A stretch of DNA of 64,000 nt, from assembly GCA_900546825.1 (NCBI GenBank), contig UREE01000003.1, positions 1-64,000 of the forward strand, read 5' to 3'. The position numbers were made by a program, and so were the translations under genes. The DNA comes from an uncultured Collinsella sp. (GTDB lineage: Bacteria > Actinomycetota > Coriobacteriia > Coriobacteriales > Coriobacteriaceae). The notes beneath the pieces were generated by a model, which saw only the letters and a list, made by a program, of their open reading frames with translations, did no database searches and was not told the DNA's origin. Of this stretch, positions 43,754 through 52,801 are shown piece after piece (position 1 is the stretch's first letter; each line of letters begins with the position of its first letter).

Positions 43754-44575
43754 ATGGACGCCACCTTCAGCCACATCAAAGCCGTGTTCTGCGATATCGA
43801 CGGCACGCTGCTCACGAGCCAGCACACGGTGTCCCCGCGCACCGTGGCGGCGATCCGCGCCCTGCGCGAGCGCGGCGTGCTCTTTGGCCTGTGCACCGGG
43901 CGCGACGCCCACGCGACCGAGGCCATGTACGAGCTCTGGGGCATCGAAGGCCTGGTAGACGTGCTGGTGGGCTGCGGTGGCGCCGAGGTCATCGACCGCG
44001 CGCACGGCATCAACGAGCTGAGCTACCCGCTGCCGGGCGAGACCATCGCGCGCATCTGCGGGCACATGGCAGACCTGCCGGCAACGCCCGTTTGCCCCCG
44101 GAACGGCGTGCTCTACGTGCCCGAGAGCAATGCGTGCGTCGAGCACCTGTCGCGTGTCGACGGCGTACCCTACCAGGTGGTCGACTTTGCCGAGTTCCTG
44201 CGTGATCCGCAGCCCAAGGTGATGTTTACCATGGCGCCCGAGGTGATGCCGCAGGTCATCGAGCGCGCATCGACGCTCGCCGACGACACCGTTAAGGCGG
44301 CTGCCCTGCAAACCACCCAGCGCCTCTACGAGTTCATGGATCCGCGCGTGTCCAAGACGCGCGGCCTTGTGCGCGTGGCGGAACTCAACGGCATGGAGCT
44401 CCAGAACATCTGCGTGTTTGGCGATGCCGATAACGACACCTGCATGGTGGCCGATGCCGGCGTGGGCGTGGCCATGGCAAACGGCAGCGACGCCACCCGT
44501 GCCGCCGCCGACTTTGTAACCGCCAGCAACGACGAAGACGGCATCGCGATCTTTATTGAGGAACATCTGCTGTAG
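43754..44575 (+). CDS. HAD-superfamily (Cof-type) phosphatase
   Basis: This 273-residue hydrolase has motif I CDIDGTLLTS (nucleophile Asp near residue 13), a C2-type cap and motif IV GDADNDTCMVADAGVGVAMANG. Cof-type members usually dephosphorylate sugar phosphates or flavin mononucleotide; the substrate is unknown here. AGAAAGG precedes the ATG at 43754. A longer frame running back through the hairpins is an artefact. Confidence 0.88.
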   Translation: MDATFSHIKAVFCDIDGTLLTSQHTVSPRTVAAIRALRERGVLFGLCTGRDAHATEAMYELWGIEGLVDVLVGCGGAEVIDRAHGINELSYPLPGETIARICGHMADLPATPVCPRNGVLYVPESNACVEHLSRVDGVPYQVVDFAEFLRDPQPKVMFTMAPEVMPQVIERASTLADDTVKAAALQTTQRLYEFMDPRVSKTRGLVRVAELNGMELQNICVFGDADNDTCMVADAGVGVAMANGSDATRAAADFVTASNDEDGIAIFIEEHLL

Positions 44576-45079
44576 CGCGGGGGAGAACTACCACAAAGGG
44601 GGCAGGCGCCTTTGCGCCGGCCTCAGGCGATTTGGGCGAATTGATACCTAAAATCTGCGCGCAAATTCAAATATGGTCGTCAGAACATTACGCTTCTAAC
44701 CACCGATGGGTTAAAGATATTCTCATCAGTTTGGTAGGGTGTTTCTCCCGGTAAATGACCTGCCGCTCATGGTCAATTATCGACCGTTCACAGGATGTTT
44801 GCTCTTGAGCAAAATGTTGTGCAAATAAATCTAATGCCATTAAAAAATAATACGCAACTAAATTACCAGCAGAAACAAAAAATAGATAGCGAATAAACGA
44901 AGGCAAATCCGAGCAATTGTCAAGAGAATTGAGAACTCACTACAAAACTATCGGTTTTATTTGCTCAGATGTTTAAACAATCGTTATAATTGCATTACTA
45001 AACGAGCGCAATTACAGATTGCGCAGATACGTTTGATGGTGAAAGAGCAAGATCGCGGTCTCTTGGGGAGGAGACATCG
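44576..45079. other. AT-rich intergenic region before the pilus locus
   Basis: The region starts with a degraded Family B copy (44589-44620) and then turns clearly AT-richer than the flanks. The only candidate frame, on minus at 44688-44906 with a TTG start and a hydrophobic N-terminus, lacks a good ribosome site. The promoter of the adhesin operon lies near its right end. Confidence 0.6.
44961..45024 (+). promoter_or_regulatory. Promoter and leader hairpin of the pilus operon
   Basis: TTGCTC (44961-44966) is 18 bases before a perfect TATAAT (44985-44990). A short stem, GCGCAAT 45006-45012 with ATTGCGC 45018-45024, follows in the leader. The adhesin ATG is 90 bases after the -10. Confidence 0.65.
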
Positions 45080-48000
45080 ATGAAAGCGAATTCGGACAAA
45101 TCTAAGCAGAGTAATAAAGCGACGCGCCGTGTACTGGCAGGCGTTTTGTGCGGAGCCTCCGTGTTGAGCCTGGTACTGTCGCTCGTCATGCCCCCGATCT
45201 CGCAGGCCATTGCCAACGATGGTCAGGCAACTCCTACCGAGGAAGCCGTTGCAGACGAGAACACTTTGGACGAGGAGGCCGGTGCAGGCAATTCCACGGG
45301 TAAAGACGCAAAAAATCAGAATAGTGACGACGCTGAGGGTGGCGAGGGAGAAGACGCTGCTGCGGCGGATCCGGCTGCCGATGGCGCGGAAGCCGAGAGC
45401 GCTGCGCAGCCCGCGGATGATGGACAGTCTGTCTATAAGGCCGCTACTGTTGCAAATGAAGGTAAGGTTCCGGGACTTGAAAAAGATAAGGATGGGTACA
45501 CGCTGCTGAAGAGTGACGAAGACCTGTCTACGTACCTTGCCCTTCCCGCGGCGGACAAGCCCGCAGAGCTGCGTCTGGCTGCTGATATTAGTTCGAGCGA
45601 GCCGATCACCATCAAAAAAAACACTACGATCGATCTTGCGAATCACAAGCTTTATTACAGCAACGGTAACATTAACAAGGACGACAGAAATTCTGTTTGT
45701 ACATTTATCACAATTAATAGTGGCTTTACGCTAACTGTTGAAGGTGCGGCGAATGACTCGCCGACTGGAGCTGCCAGTGCTGAACCTGGTCAGCCAGCAC
45801 AGATGCAGTTCGTCGAGGGTGAAAGTGTTCCACAACAACTCACATACTACGTAACTGAAAGCACGCCTAACAGCACGCCTAACGATCTTGGTACTAGCGA
45901 AAAGACCTACCTACACACTGTTAAGGATTTCGGCGCTATCGTTGCATGCAAAGAGGGCTATGTAAATCGAGTCATTTCCGTTGAGCAAGGGGGCACGCTC
46001 AACCTTAAGGGTGGCATGATCACAACGCCTCGTACCCTGGGCTACGACGGTCACGTTATTTTCTCTCGGGGCACTGTTAATATTTCTGGCGGGTATGTCA
46101 CCAACGGTAACGGCGGTGGCTGGGGCGGTGGCCTGTGCGTGACGGGCGCAAATGCCAAGCTCGAAATGACCAACGGCGTAATCGCGGCAAACAAGGCAGC
46201 CTCTGGTGGCGGCATCTATGCTGACCAGCGCGCCAAGCTGAAATTATTAGGTGGTGTTATCTCTGGCAACGCTACGTATGGGAATCGCTATAACGACGTC
46301 GACAATCCCAATAATGGCTATGGCGGCGGCGTCTTTACCAAAAATGCCGATGTTGAAATCGTTGATCCGGCAAATATTACCAACAACCGCGTCGACTCCT
46401 ATATCACTGAAAAGTTCAACCTTGGTCTGCTCGGCGGCGGCGGTATTGCTTCTGTCGATGGTGGCACACTGAACATGACGGGCGGTTCTGTTACGGCCAA
46501 CTACTCAAAAGAGGCTGGTGGCGGAATCTACGCTGGCTTCTGGGGCAAGGCGATTACGTTTACCATGACAGGTGGCACGATTGCGGGCAACGAATCTGTT
46601 AACGGCGAGGGCGGTGGTTTGCGTATCGCTGGCGGTGGCAACAGCGGCACGATGGCAACAATTAGCGCTGGTGAGAACAGCAAGATTTACATCACCAACA
46701 ACAAGACCATGACGGGCAGCACTAAAGACTGTGGTGGCGACTGGGGCGGCGGTGGCATCTTTATCCAGGAGCACGGTAGGCTTAACATCCTCAGATCGCT
46801 TATCACCGGCAACAAAGCTGGTGGCTGGAGTGGCGGAATTGGCGCATGCCCTACGGGCGAGACAATCGTTTCGCACTCATATGGCGCTGCTATCTATGGC
46901 AACAAAGATAACGTTGATCAAGATGGCAATCCGCTGGGAACGTATCATTATTCCGCTGGCGGCAACAACAAAAATCAAGACCACGATGAAACAAATTACG
47001 TTACTCCTGTCTTCCAAAATTCCGGCCATAAGGATTTCTTCTTGGTACGTAATAAAGATAATGCGAAGTCGACAATTGCCGTTGTTCTTGGCAAGATGCT
47101 CGGCGGCGGCTCAGCTGGCTGGCACGGCACCTGCGACGGAAATCCGGTTACCATCGACCCAAATGGCGGTGCCGAGGCTAAGTACATGTTCGGTTTGGAG
47201 GCTCAGCCGAATAATGATGCCATAAATAAGGCGCAAGGCGCGGCTACGACCATCATCAGTGGCAACTACTCCTATACCCATGGTGGCGGCATCATGACCA
47301 ACGGCGATCTCATCGTCGGTGAGGTTACTTCCCTGGACGTGTATCCTGCAATCAAAGTCAAGGCAAATAAAGTCCTTATGAAGGACGGTGCTAAGTGGGA
47401 TCTCAAAGACCATCCCTATCAGTTTAAAGACCATCCCTATCAGTTTAAGCTGTTGGGCGCATCTGCCAATTCAAACAAGGCACCATTCTGGAATGAGGAC
47501 GGCTCGCTTAACGAAAACGGATGCGAGGCTACGTCCGCGGTTACCGTCAATGAAAAGGGAGAGATTCTCATTGATACGGGCGCGAACTACCAGTCGGGCG
47601 ATTACGACCTCTACCTTGTTGAAGTTCCCCCTGACCCTGATAACGTTCCTGTCAACGAAAAAGGAACAAAGTTTGATAAGGCTATTTACAAAATACATAT
47701 AAAGGTTGGTACGGAACCAGTTGATAAGACCAACCTCTTGGGGATCGATATTAATCGTTATGGAGTTGATAAGAGCGCTTCCACAGTATCCGTAAAAAGG
47801 GGCGACGAGGTGTCCTTCACTGACTATGACTGCTATGAATGGACTGAGGATTCGGCCGATAGCACCGTCTCGACCGTAAAAATCGGTAACAGCTCCACCC
47901 CTGCGTTTACAAACGAACTTGCTCCCTATCAGGCCTCAGGCACCTGGACACCTCAGGTGACCAAGAAGGTCGATGGCGGCGAGATGAAGAAGTTCAAGTT

Positions 48001-48502
48001 CGAGCTGTTTACCATGGATTCCAACGGAAAAAAGAAGGTGTGTGATACCAAATACACTGAAAAAGGGACGGGCAACGAATCGATAGTTAGTTTTGCTACG
48101 CAGACAATCGGTCCACTGGGCATCAAAGATCTTACCAATGGTAAAGCAGCGTTCACCTACTACATCTGTGAATGCGACGCCGACAAGAAAGATGGCACCA
48201 AGCACGAAGGCTACGTCAACGACACCAAGACTTTCAAGGTCGTGGTGACGGCAACGGATGACGGCAAAGGACATCTGAACTGCACGCCGTTCTACTACGA
48301 GGTCGACGCCAGCGGTCATGAGAGCGCGAAACCGACTGACACCCCCACCTTCACCAACACCTACTCCACCTCTTTGCCCCTTTCTGGTATGTCGGGCGTC
48401 ACTCTGACGTACCTTGCCGGCGCGGCGGTGCTTTGCGCTGCTGCGGCCTGGATGCACATTCGTCGCAAGGCGAATGCGGAGGGAGGCGAGCGTCGTGAAT
48501 AA
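45080..48502 (+). CDS. Large sortase-anchored adhesin with beta-helix repeats
   Basis: This 1140-residue surface protein has a signal peptide (about 1-45, with a VLAGVLCGASVLSLVLSLV core), an acidic Ala/Asp/Glu-rich stalk (50-120) and a long beta-helix region (about 290-760) full of GGGIYA and GGxITGN-like turns. Ig-like or Cna-B-type domains follow (about 930-1090). The sorting signal LPLSG (near 1100) precedes a hydrophobic stretch and a basic tail. It is probably the pilus tip adhesin. A 21-base tandem duplication doubles KDHPYQF near residue 780. GGGGAGGAG precedes the ATG. Its stop overlaps the next start by 8 bases. Confidence 0.85.
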   Translation: MKANSDKSKQSNKATRRVLAGVLCGASVLSLVLSLVMPPISQAIANDGQATPTEEAVADENTLDEEAGAGNSTGKDAKNQNSDDAEGGEGEDAAAADPAADGAEAESAAQPADDGQSVYKAATVANEGKVPGLEKDKDGYTLLKSDEDLSTYLALPAADKPAELRLAADISSSEPITIKKNTTIDLANHKLYYSNGNINKDDRNSVCTFITINSGFTLTVEGAANDSPTGAASAEPGQPAQMQFVEGESVPQQLTYYVTESTPNSTPNDLGTSEKTYLHTVKDFGAIVACKEGYVNRVISVEQGGTLNLKGGMITTPRTLGYDGHVIFSRGTVNISGGYVTNGNGGGWGGGLCVTGANAKLEMTNGVIAANKAASGGGIYADQRAKLKLLGGVISGNATYGNRYNDVDNPNNGYGGGVFTKNADVEIVDPANITNNRVDSYITEKFNLGLLGGGGIASVDGGTLNMTGGSVTANYSKEAGGGIYAGFWGKAITFTMTGGTIAGNESVNGEGGGLRIAGGGNSGTMATISAGENSKIYITNNKTMTGSTKDCGGDWGGGGIFIQEHGRLNILRSLITGNKAGGWSGGIGACPTGETIVSHSYGAAIYGNKDNVDQDGNPLGTYHYSAGGNNKNQDHDETNYVTPVFQNSGHKDFFLVRNKDNAKSTIAVVLGKMLGGGSAGWHGTCDGNPVTIDPNGGAEAKYMFGLEAQPNNDAINKAQGAATTIISGNYSYTHGGGIMTNGDLIVGEVTSLDVYPAIKVKANKVLMKDGAKWDLKDHPYQFKDHPYQFKLLGASANSNKAPFWNEDGSLNENGCEATSAVTVNEKGEILIDTGANYQSGDYDLYLVEVPPDPDNVPVNEKGTKFDKAIYKIHIKVGTEPVDKTNLLGIDINRYGVDKSASTVSVKRGDEVSFTDYDCYEWTEDSADSTVSTVKIGNSSTPAFTNELAPYQASGTWTPQVTKKVDGGEMKKFKFELFTMDSNGKKKVCDTKYTEKGTGNESIVSFATQTIGPLGIKDLTNGKAAFTYYICECDADKKDGTKHEGYVNDTKTFKVVVTATDDGKGHLNCTPFYYEVDASGHESAKPTDTPTFTNTYSTSLPLSGMSGVTLTYLAGAAVLCAAAAWMHIRRKANAEGGERRE
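47405..47446 (+). repeat. Perfect 21-bp tandem duplication inside the adhesin
   Basis: Two identical 21-base units (47405-47425 and 47426-47446) encode KDHPYQF twice in frame. This looks like a recent slippage or repeat-length change. Confidence 0.9.
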
Positions 48503-50162
48503 GCAAGTTTGCTCCTTCCCGATCTTGTTTGCGCTGCTTGCCCTCCTGATCGGCACCTGCGCGGTTGTGTTCCCCGCTTCCGCGCAGGCCGCGCCGACCT
48601 CGACCGGTTCCATCACGGTGAGCGGCACCGTGGCGAGCAGCTACGACGCCTACCAGATCTTTAACGCCAACGTCGTCGACGGCGACAACGACGCCAAGAT
48701 CGCCACCGACCTCGTCTGGGCAAGCGGCGCCGTGCGCGACGCCGTCCTGCCCGTGCTGCACAGCGCTGGCATGCCCAATTCCCAGACCACCGCGCAGGAA
48801 GCTGCCGAGTGGCTCAACACCGATTCCCACCTCACGAGCGCGCTGAGCGCACAGCTCGCTCGTTCCCTCCAGAGCTCTGGCGCCGTGTCCGTGGCCCTTA
48901 ACGCGGGCACGACGGCCGAGCTGCCCTGCGGCTACTGGCTCATCGTCGCCGACGACGACGCCATCGCCCAGGGCGAGGCCGGCACCGCGCCGATCATGGC
49001 CCTGGTGGGCGGCAGCGCCGTCACCGTCAAGCCCAAGGCCGCGACGCCCAAGGTGGCCAAGCACGTGCTGGAGGACAGCACCGCCGCCTGGCAGAAGGCC
49101 GCCGACGCCACGGTCGCAGACGACCTGTACTGGCGCCTCTCGGCCACGGTCCCGGCGGGGCTCACCGCCTATGACACCTACGCGGTACAGTTTGTCGACA
49201 CCATGAGCGCGGGGCTCGACCCCTCCAAGGTGGCCGCGAGCATGCATGTATACGTGGCGGCGGGCGCGGACGGCGGCTTTGACGCCGTTTCGGCCGGCAA
49301 GGACGGACGCGCCGGCACCAAGGCCGCGAAGGGCTGGACCGACATCACGGCCCAGTGCTCCACCAAGGTGGCCTCGGACGGGACCTTCACCGTGCGCACC
49401 GGCGACCTCATCGCCACGCTCGGCGGGGCCGACGCCTTCGCCGTGGGCGCCCGCGTGGTCGCCGTGTACAATGCGCCGCTCAACAGCGCATGCAACCACG
49501 GCATCGCGAAGGGCAACCCCAACGAGGTCTACCTGCGCTACCCGCGCTCTCCCCTTGCCGACCAGTCCGGCGACGCCGGCTTCACCTGCACGCCGAGCGA
49601 CGATGCGTGCGCCTACACCTGGGATCTTGCGCTCACCAAGCGCGGCAGCGACGGCGACAAACCGCTTGCCGGGGCGGTCCTGAGCATCGCCGATGACCGC
49701 GGTCGCACGCTAGCGGCTGACGGCACGTGGGATGCGGAGGGCAAGGCCACCGTCACCACGGGCGAGGACGGCCGCGTGACCGTCTCGGGCGTGGACTCGG
49801 GCAAGCTGGAGGTCCGCGAGCTCAAGGCGCCCAAGGGCTACACCGCCTTTGAGGGGCACGTGCTGCTGACGGTCAAGGCCGAGGGCCTGGACGTCGACCA
49901 GGTGGCCGCCGCCAAGCCCAAGCTCACCATCACGGCCGAGTCGCCCCTGCGCGCCGACAGCGCGGACGGGTCGACGGGCAGCCTGGAGGCGTCGCTCATC
50001 AACACGCCCACCGGCACACCCCCTAGCATTACCACCGGAGGCTTTATGCCCTCGACTGGCGATATGGCAATGTACGCCGCGGCCGCCGCAGCGGTCGCCG
50101 GAGCCGCGCTCATCGTGGTCGCGCTCCTGGTCAAGCGGGGAGGTGTCAGCCATAAAGAGTAG
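48495..50162 (+). CDS. Minor pilin with MPSTG sorting signal
   Basis: This 555-residue secreted protein starts with GTG inside the adhesin gene (8-base overlap). A signal peptide (about 1-34, PASAQA cleavage region) is followed by fimbrial isopeptide-type domains (SITVSGTVASSYDAYQIF) and a Cna-B-like domain with an E-box-like REL-KAPKGYTAF. The C-terminus has FMPSTGD, a hydrophobic span and a basic tail. The sorting motif MPSTG differs from the LPLTG/LPLSG of its neighbours, so it may be the basal pilin or be anchored separately. It is markedly GC-richer than the adhesin before it. Confidence 0.85.
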   Translation: MNKQVCSFPILFALLALLIGTCAVVFPASAQAAPTSTGSITVSGTVASSYDAYQIFNANVVDGDNDAKIATDLVWASGAVRDAVLPVLHSAGMPNSQTTAQEAAEWLNTDSHLTSALSAQLARSLQSSGAVSVALNAGTTAELPCGYWLIVADDDAIAQGEAGTAPIMALVGGSAVTVKPKAATPKVAKHVLEDSTAAWQKAADATVADDLYWRLSATVPAGLTAYDTYAVQFVDTMSAGLDPSKVAASMHVYVAAGADGGFDAVSAGKDGRAGTKAAKGWTDITAQCSTKVASDGTFTVRTGDLIATLGGADAFAVGARVVAVYNAPLNSACNHGIAKGNPNEVYLRYPRSPLADQSGDAGFTCTPSDDACAYTWDLALTKRGSDGDKPLAGAVLSIADDRGRTLAADGTWDAEGKATVTTGEDGRVTVSGVDSGKLEVRELKAPKGYTAFEGHVLLTVKAEGLDVDQVAAAKPKLTITAESPLRADSADGSTGSLEASLINTPTGTPPSITTGGFMPSTGDMAMYAAAAAAVAGAALIVVALLVKRGGVSHKE

Positions 50163-50270
50163 CTGGCAGCCCCACAGAGAGCGGGGCGAGACGTAGCGAA
50201 GTAGATGCTAAGACGCAGACGGATGATGACCGATCGAATGAGAACTAACTGGAAAACGGAGGAAAAGAAG

Positions 50271-52082
50271 ATGAGCATGAGCAAGAACATCGCACGCCTG
50301 GCAGTGACGGCAGGCCTCACAGCCGCGTTGAGCTTCGGCGGCGTGATGGCGCCGGTGACCATGGCGTTTGCGGCCGAGGGTGACGGCAGCATCACCATTA
50401 GTCAGGCCGAGAAAAACGATGGCACCACGTTCAAGGCGTACCAGATCTTTAAGGCTACGGTGACCGACACTGAAAACGGTGGCAAGACCGCTCAGAACAT
50501 CACGTGGGCGAGCGATACGGTTAGCACGAAGGTGATTGATGCCATTAAGAAAGACTGGAAGGGTTATGACGGCTTGGAGGTTAAGGATCAGCTGTCTGAC
50601 AAACCTACGGCCCAGGAAGTAGCCGACTTCCTCATGGCACATGCGGATTCCACTACTGCAGGATCAACATCGACTGATGGAACGCGAATCGCTACCAACA
50701 ATGTTCTCTACGCAGTTGCGAATGCCGTTAAGAGTGAGAAACCTGCCGCGACCAACATCCCTACTGGTAATTCTTGGACTCCTGATCAGGCGCATGGCAA
50801 CGGTTACTACCTGTTTGTGACCAGCGATCTCGATTCGACCAAGCCGAACACTGGCACGTCCCCGATCTTTGCAGTCGTGGGCGGTAGCGCCGTAACTGTC
50901 CATGAGAAGACCAGCATCCCCACGGTTGAGAAAAAGATCCTCGATGATTCTAAGGTGAAGGGCGGTGACATTACCGGCGAGACTGACTGGGTGGACGCTG
51001 CCGACTCCCAAGTTGGCCAGGAAGTGAACTATAGGCTTACCGGTACGATTGCAGATAACTACGCCAGCTATGACTCCTATTCCTACAAGTTCACGGATCA
51101 GCTGTCGGCCGGTCTCGACTACATCGAGGGCTCGCTCAGCGTTTATGCACTGAATAATGGTGTATATACCAAGATCGATTCGACTAGCTACAATGTGACT
51201 AACCCCTCTGGCTCTAGTCGTGACCTGGTAGTCAATTTTAATAAGGGCGAAAAGGGCTTGAAGTCGGCCACTGCGAAAAATGGCGAAGAGCTTACGATTG
51301 ATGGGAAGACTGAAATCATCGTTTTCTACAGGGCGAGGCTCAACGCAAGCGCGATTATTGCGGGTGCAAACAACCAGCTGAATGGCAACCCCAACACCGT
51401 TACGCTCGAGTATTCTAACAACCCCATGTCAGGTGGCACTGGCACCTCGGAGTCCGATACGGTCAAGGACTACACCTACGGTCTCAAGATCAACAAGGTT
51501 GACCTTGGCACTGAGAAGGCGCTGAAAGGTGCTAAGTTCACCATCGCAGCTGGTGACACAACTAACGGTGACGAGAACAGCGCAAACGTTAAATATGTCA
51601 ATAGTGACGGCACTTTGAGCGACAGCAAGGTTGAGCTTTCGATGGACCCCGATGGTGTCATTACGCTTACCGGTCTCGATGCTGGCGTCTATACGGTCAC
51701 GGAAACTTCTGCTCCCGATGGTTACACCAAGGTCGAACCCTTCACCTTCGAGATCAAGCCGACCATGAACGCCATTGATCCGAACGCTGGTCTTACTGCG
51801 CTCTCTGGCACGCTTGATAGCAAGAACCAGAGTGACAAGGTCATCGCTGGCCTTACCGATGGGGATGCCGGTGATAACAGGTTAACGGCGCAGGCCGGCT
51901 CGGACAAGGTCACCGATGGCTACTTCAACATCACCGTTGGCGATACCAAGCAGGTTGGCCTCCCGCTGACCGGTCTTAACGGCGTGACCTTCACTTGGAT
52001 CGCTGGTGGCGCGGTGCTGTGCATCGGTGTGGCGCACCTCATCCGCAGCCGTAAGCAGGCAGAGGAGTCCGAGCAGGAGTAA
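50271..52082 (+). CDS. Major pilin (SpaA/FimA-type) with LPLTG sorting signal
   Basis: The 603 residues comprise a signal peptide (about 1-32, ending MAFAAEG), an N-terminal fimbrial domain (SITISQAEKNDGTTFKAYQIF), a middle isopeptide domain and a Cna-B-like domain with a clear E-box, VYTVTETSAPDGY. The sorting signal LPLTG is followed by LNGVTFTWIAGG and a charged tail. A lysine in the SIPTVEKKILDD segment could be the pilin-motif lysine used for sortase C polymerisation. ACGGAGGAAAA precedes the chosen ATG. It is third in the operon and most like a shaft subunit. Confidence 0.87.
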   Translation: MSMSKNIARLAVTAGLTAALSFGGVMAPVTMAFAAEGDGSITISQAEKNDGTTFKAYQIFKATVTDTENGGKTAQNITWASDTVSTKVIDAIKKDWKGYDGLEVKDQLSDKPTAQEVADFLMAHADSTTAGSTSTDGTRIATNNVLYAVANAVKSEKPAATNIPTGNSWTPDQAHGNGYYLFVTSDLDSTKPNTGTSPIFAVVGGSAVTVHEKTSIPTVEKKILDDSKVKGGDITGETDWVDAADSQVGQEVNYRLTGTIADNYASYDSYSYKFTDQLSAGLDYIEGSLSVYALNNGVYTKIDSTSYNVTNPSGSSRDLVVNFNKGEKGLKSATAKNGEELTIDGKTEIIVFYRARLNASAIIAGANNQLNGNPNTVTLEYSNNPMSGGTGTSESDTVKDYTYGLKINKVDLGTEKALKGAKFTIAAGDTTNGDENSANVKYVNSDGTLSDSKVELSMDPDGVITLTGLDAGVYTVTETSAPDGYTKVEPFTFEIKPTMNAIDPNAGLTALSGTLDSKNQSDKVIAGLTDGDAGDNRLTAQAGSDKVTDGYFNITVGDTKQVGLPLTGLNGVTFTWIAGGAVLCIGVAHLIRSRKQAEESEQE

Positions 52083-52183
52083 CGCTCGCTCACCCATCCC
52101 TTTGGCAGGTGGGATGTGATGGCCATGAGACTTGCGGACACTTTTCTCGTCCATCCACGTTCTTGCTTTGCCATTCTCTTTTC

Positions 52184-52219
52184 GGGGCAGACTTCGCACT
52201 GGAGTCTGCTCCGTTTTTT
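52184..52219 (+). terminator. Terminator after the major pilin
   Basis: A 10-base stem (52184-52193 with 52203-52212, one wobble pair) is followed by CG and TTTTTT. It lies 100 bases after the pilin stop; the bases between hold no clear gene. Confidence 0.7.
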
Positions 52220-52386
52220 GGGATAACGCAGCCAGCCTCCACCGTCCGATGGATCAAGCGTATGAATATCGAACGGTTGTTTGCAATTATTGCGTTGACC
52301 AGCTGTGGGTGCATGCACTCGCAGTAAAATGGCCTTGCGACGCATCCCGTGCGCGGGCGGCCGACGACTCGATCGGAGGTCCCCAA

Positions 52387-52539
52387 ATGCTGAAATTCCT
52401 TAACGCGCTCGCCGCCCTCGCGGCGGTGGGCACGTTCGTCATCGCGTTTCTTGACTCGTATGAGGTTCGGTTTAAGGTCCGTAGGCGCACACGCGGTGCG
52501 GACGGTAGAAGGCATTTGCGCCGCAACAAGCGCAAATAA
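52387..52539 (+). CDS. Small membrane protein, 50 aa
   Basis: The ATG at 52387 follows GGAGG at ideal spacing and opens a 50-residue frame with one membrane span (MLKFLNALAALAAVGTFVIA, then FLDSYEVRF) and a very basic tail (RRRTRGADGRRHLRRNKRK in part). A strong terminator lies 2 bases after the stop. No family is recognised. It sits between the pilins and the sortase, so a role in pilus assembly is possible but unproven. Confidence 0.7.
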   Translation: MLKFLNALAALAAVGTFVIAFLDSYEVRFKVRRRTRGADGRRHLRRNKRK

Positions 52540-52540
52540 G

Positions 52541-52568
52541 AATGCCCGGGGTTAGAGGCCCGGGCATT
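52541..52568 (+). terminator. Terminator of the 50-aa gene
   Basis: A perfect 10-base stem AATGCCCGGG / CCCGGGCATT (52541-52550 with 52559-52568) with an 8-base loop. Confidence 0.82.
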
Positions 52569-52644
52569 TAACAAAACCAGAAAACTAGGCCGCCCGCGCT
52601 TTCGAACACTTACGCGGGATGCGTCGTTTCCTGTAGCTATTGTA

Positions 52645-52670
52645 TCCCGAATCGCCCAGCCGATTCGGGA
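52645..52670. repeat. Hairpin upstream of the sortase gene
   Basis: A perfect 10-base stem TCCCGAATCG / CGATTCGGGA (52645-52654 with 52661-52670) with CATTTTG after it. It may be a second terminator or a regulatory hairpin, about 130 bases before the sortase. Confidence 0.6.
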
Positions 52671-52801
52671 CATTTTGAAAACGCAAATGCTGGCCCATGC
52701 TCGCGCCAAGCAATGCTGTCTAGCTGCGTTGTCCGGCGCATGAGCCCGCTAATCAGCTATTATTTGTTTAGACAACTTGAGTTGTAGAGGAGTGACCGGC
52801 G

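Noticed and set aside
44688..44906. 72-aa hydrophobic frame on minus before the pilus locus
   Set aside because: TTG start, no ribosome site and AT-rich context; kept only as a note in the intergenic entry.
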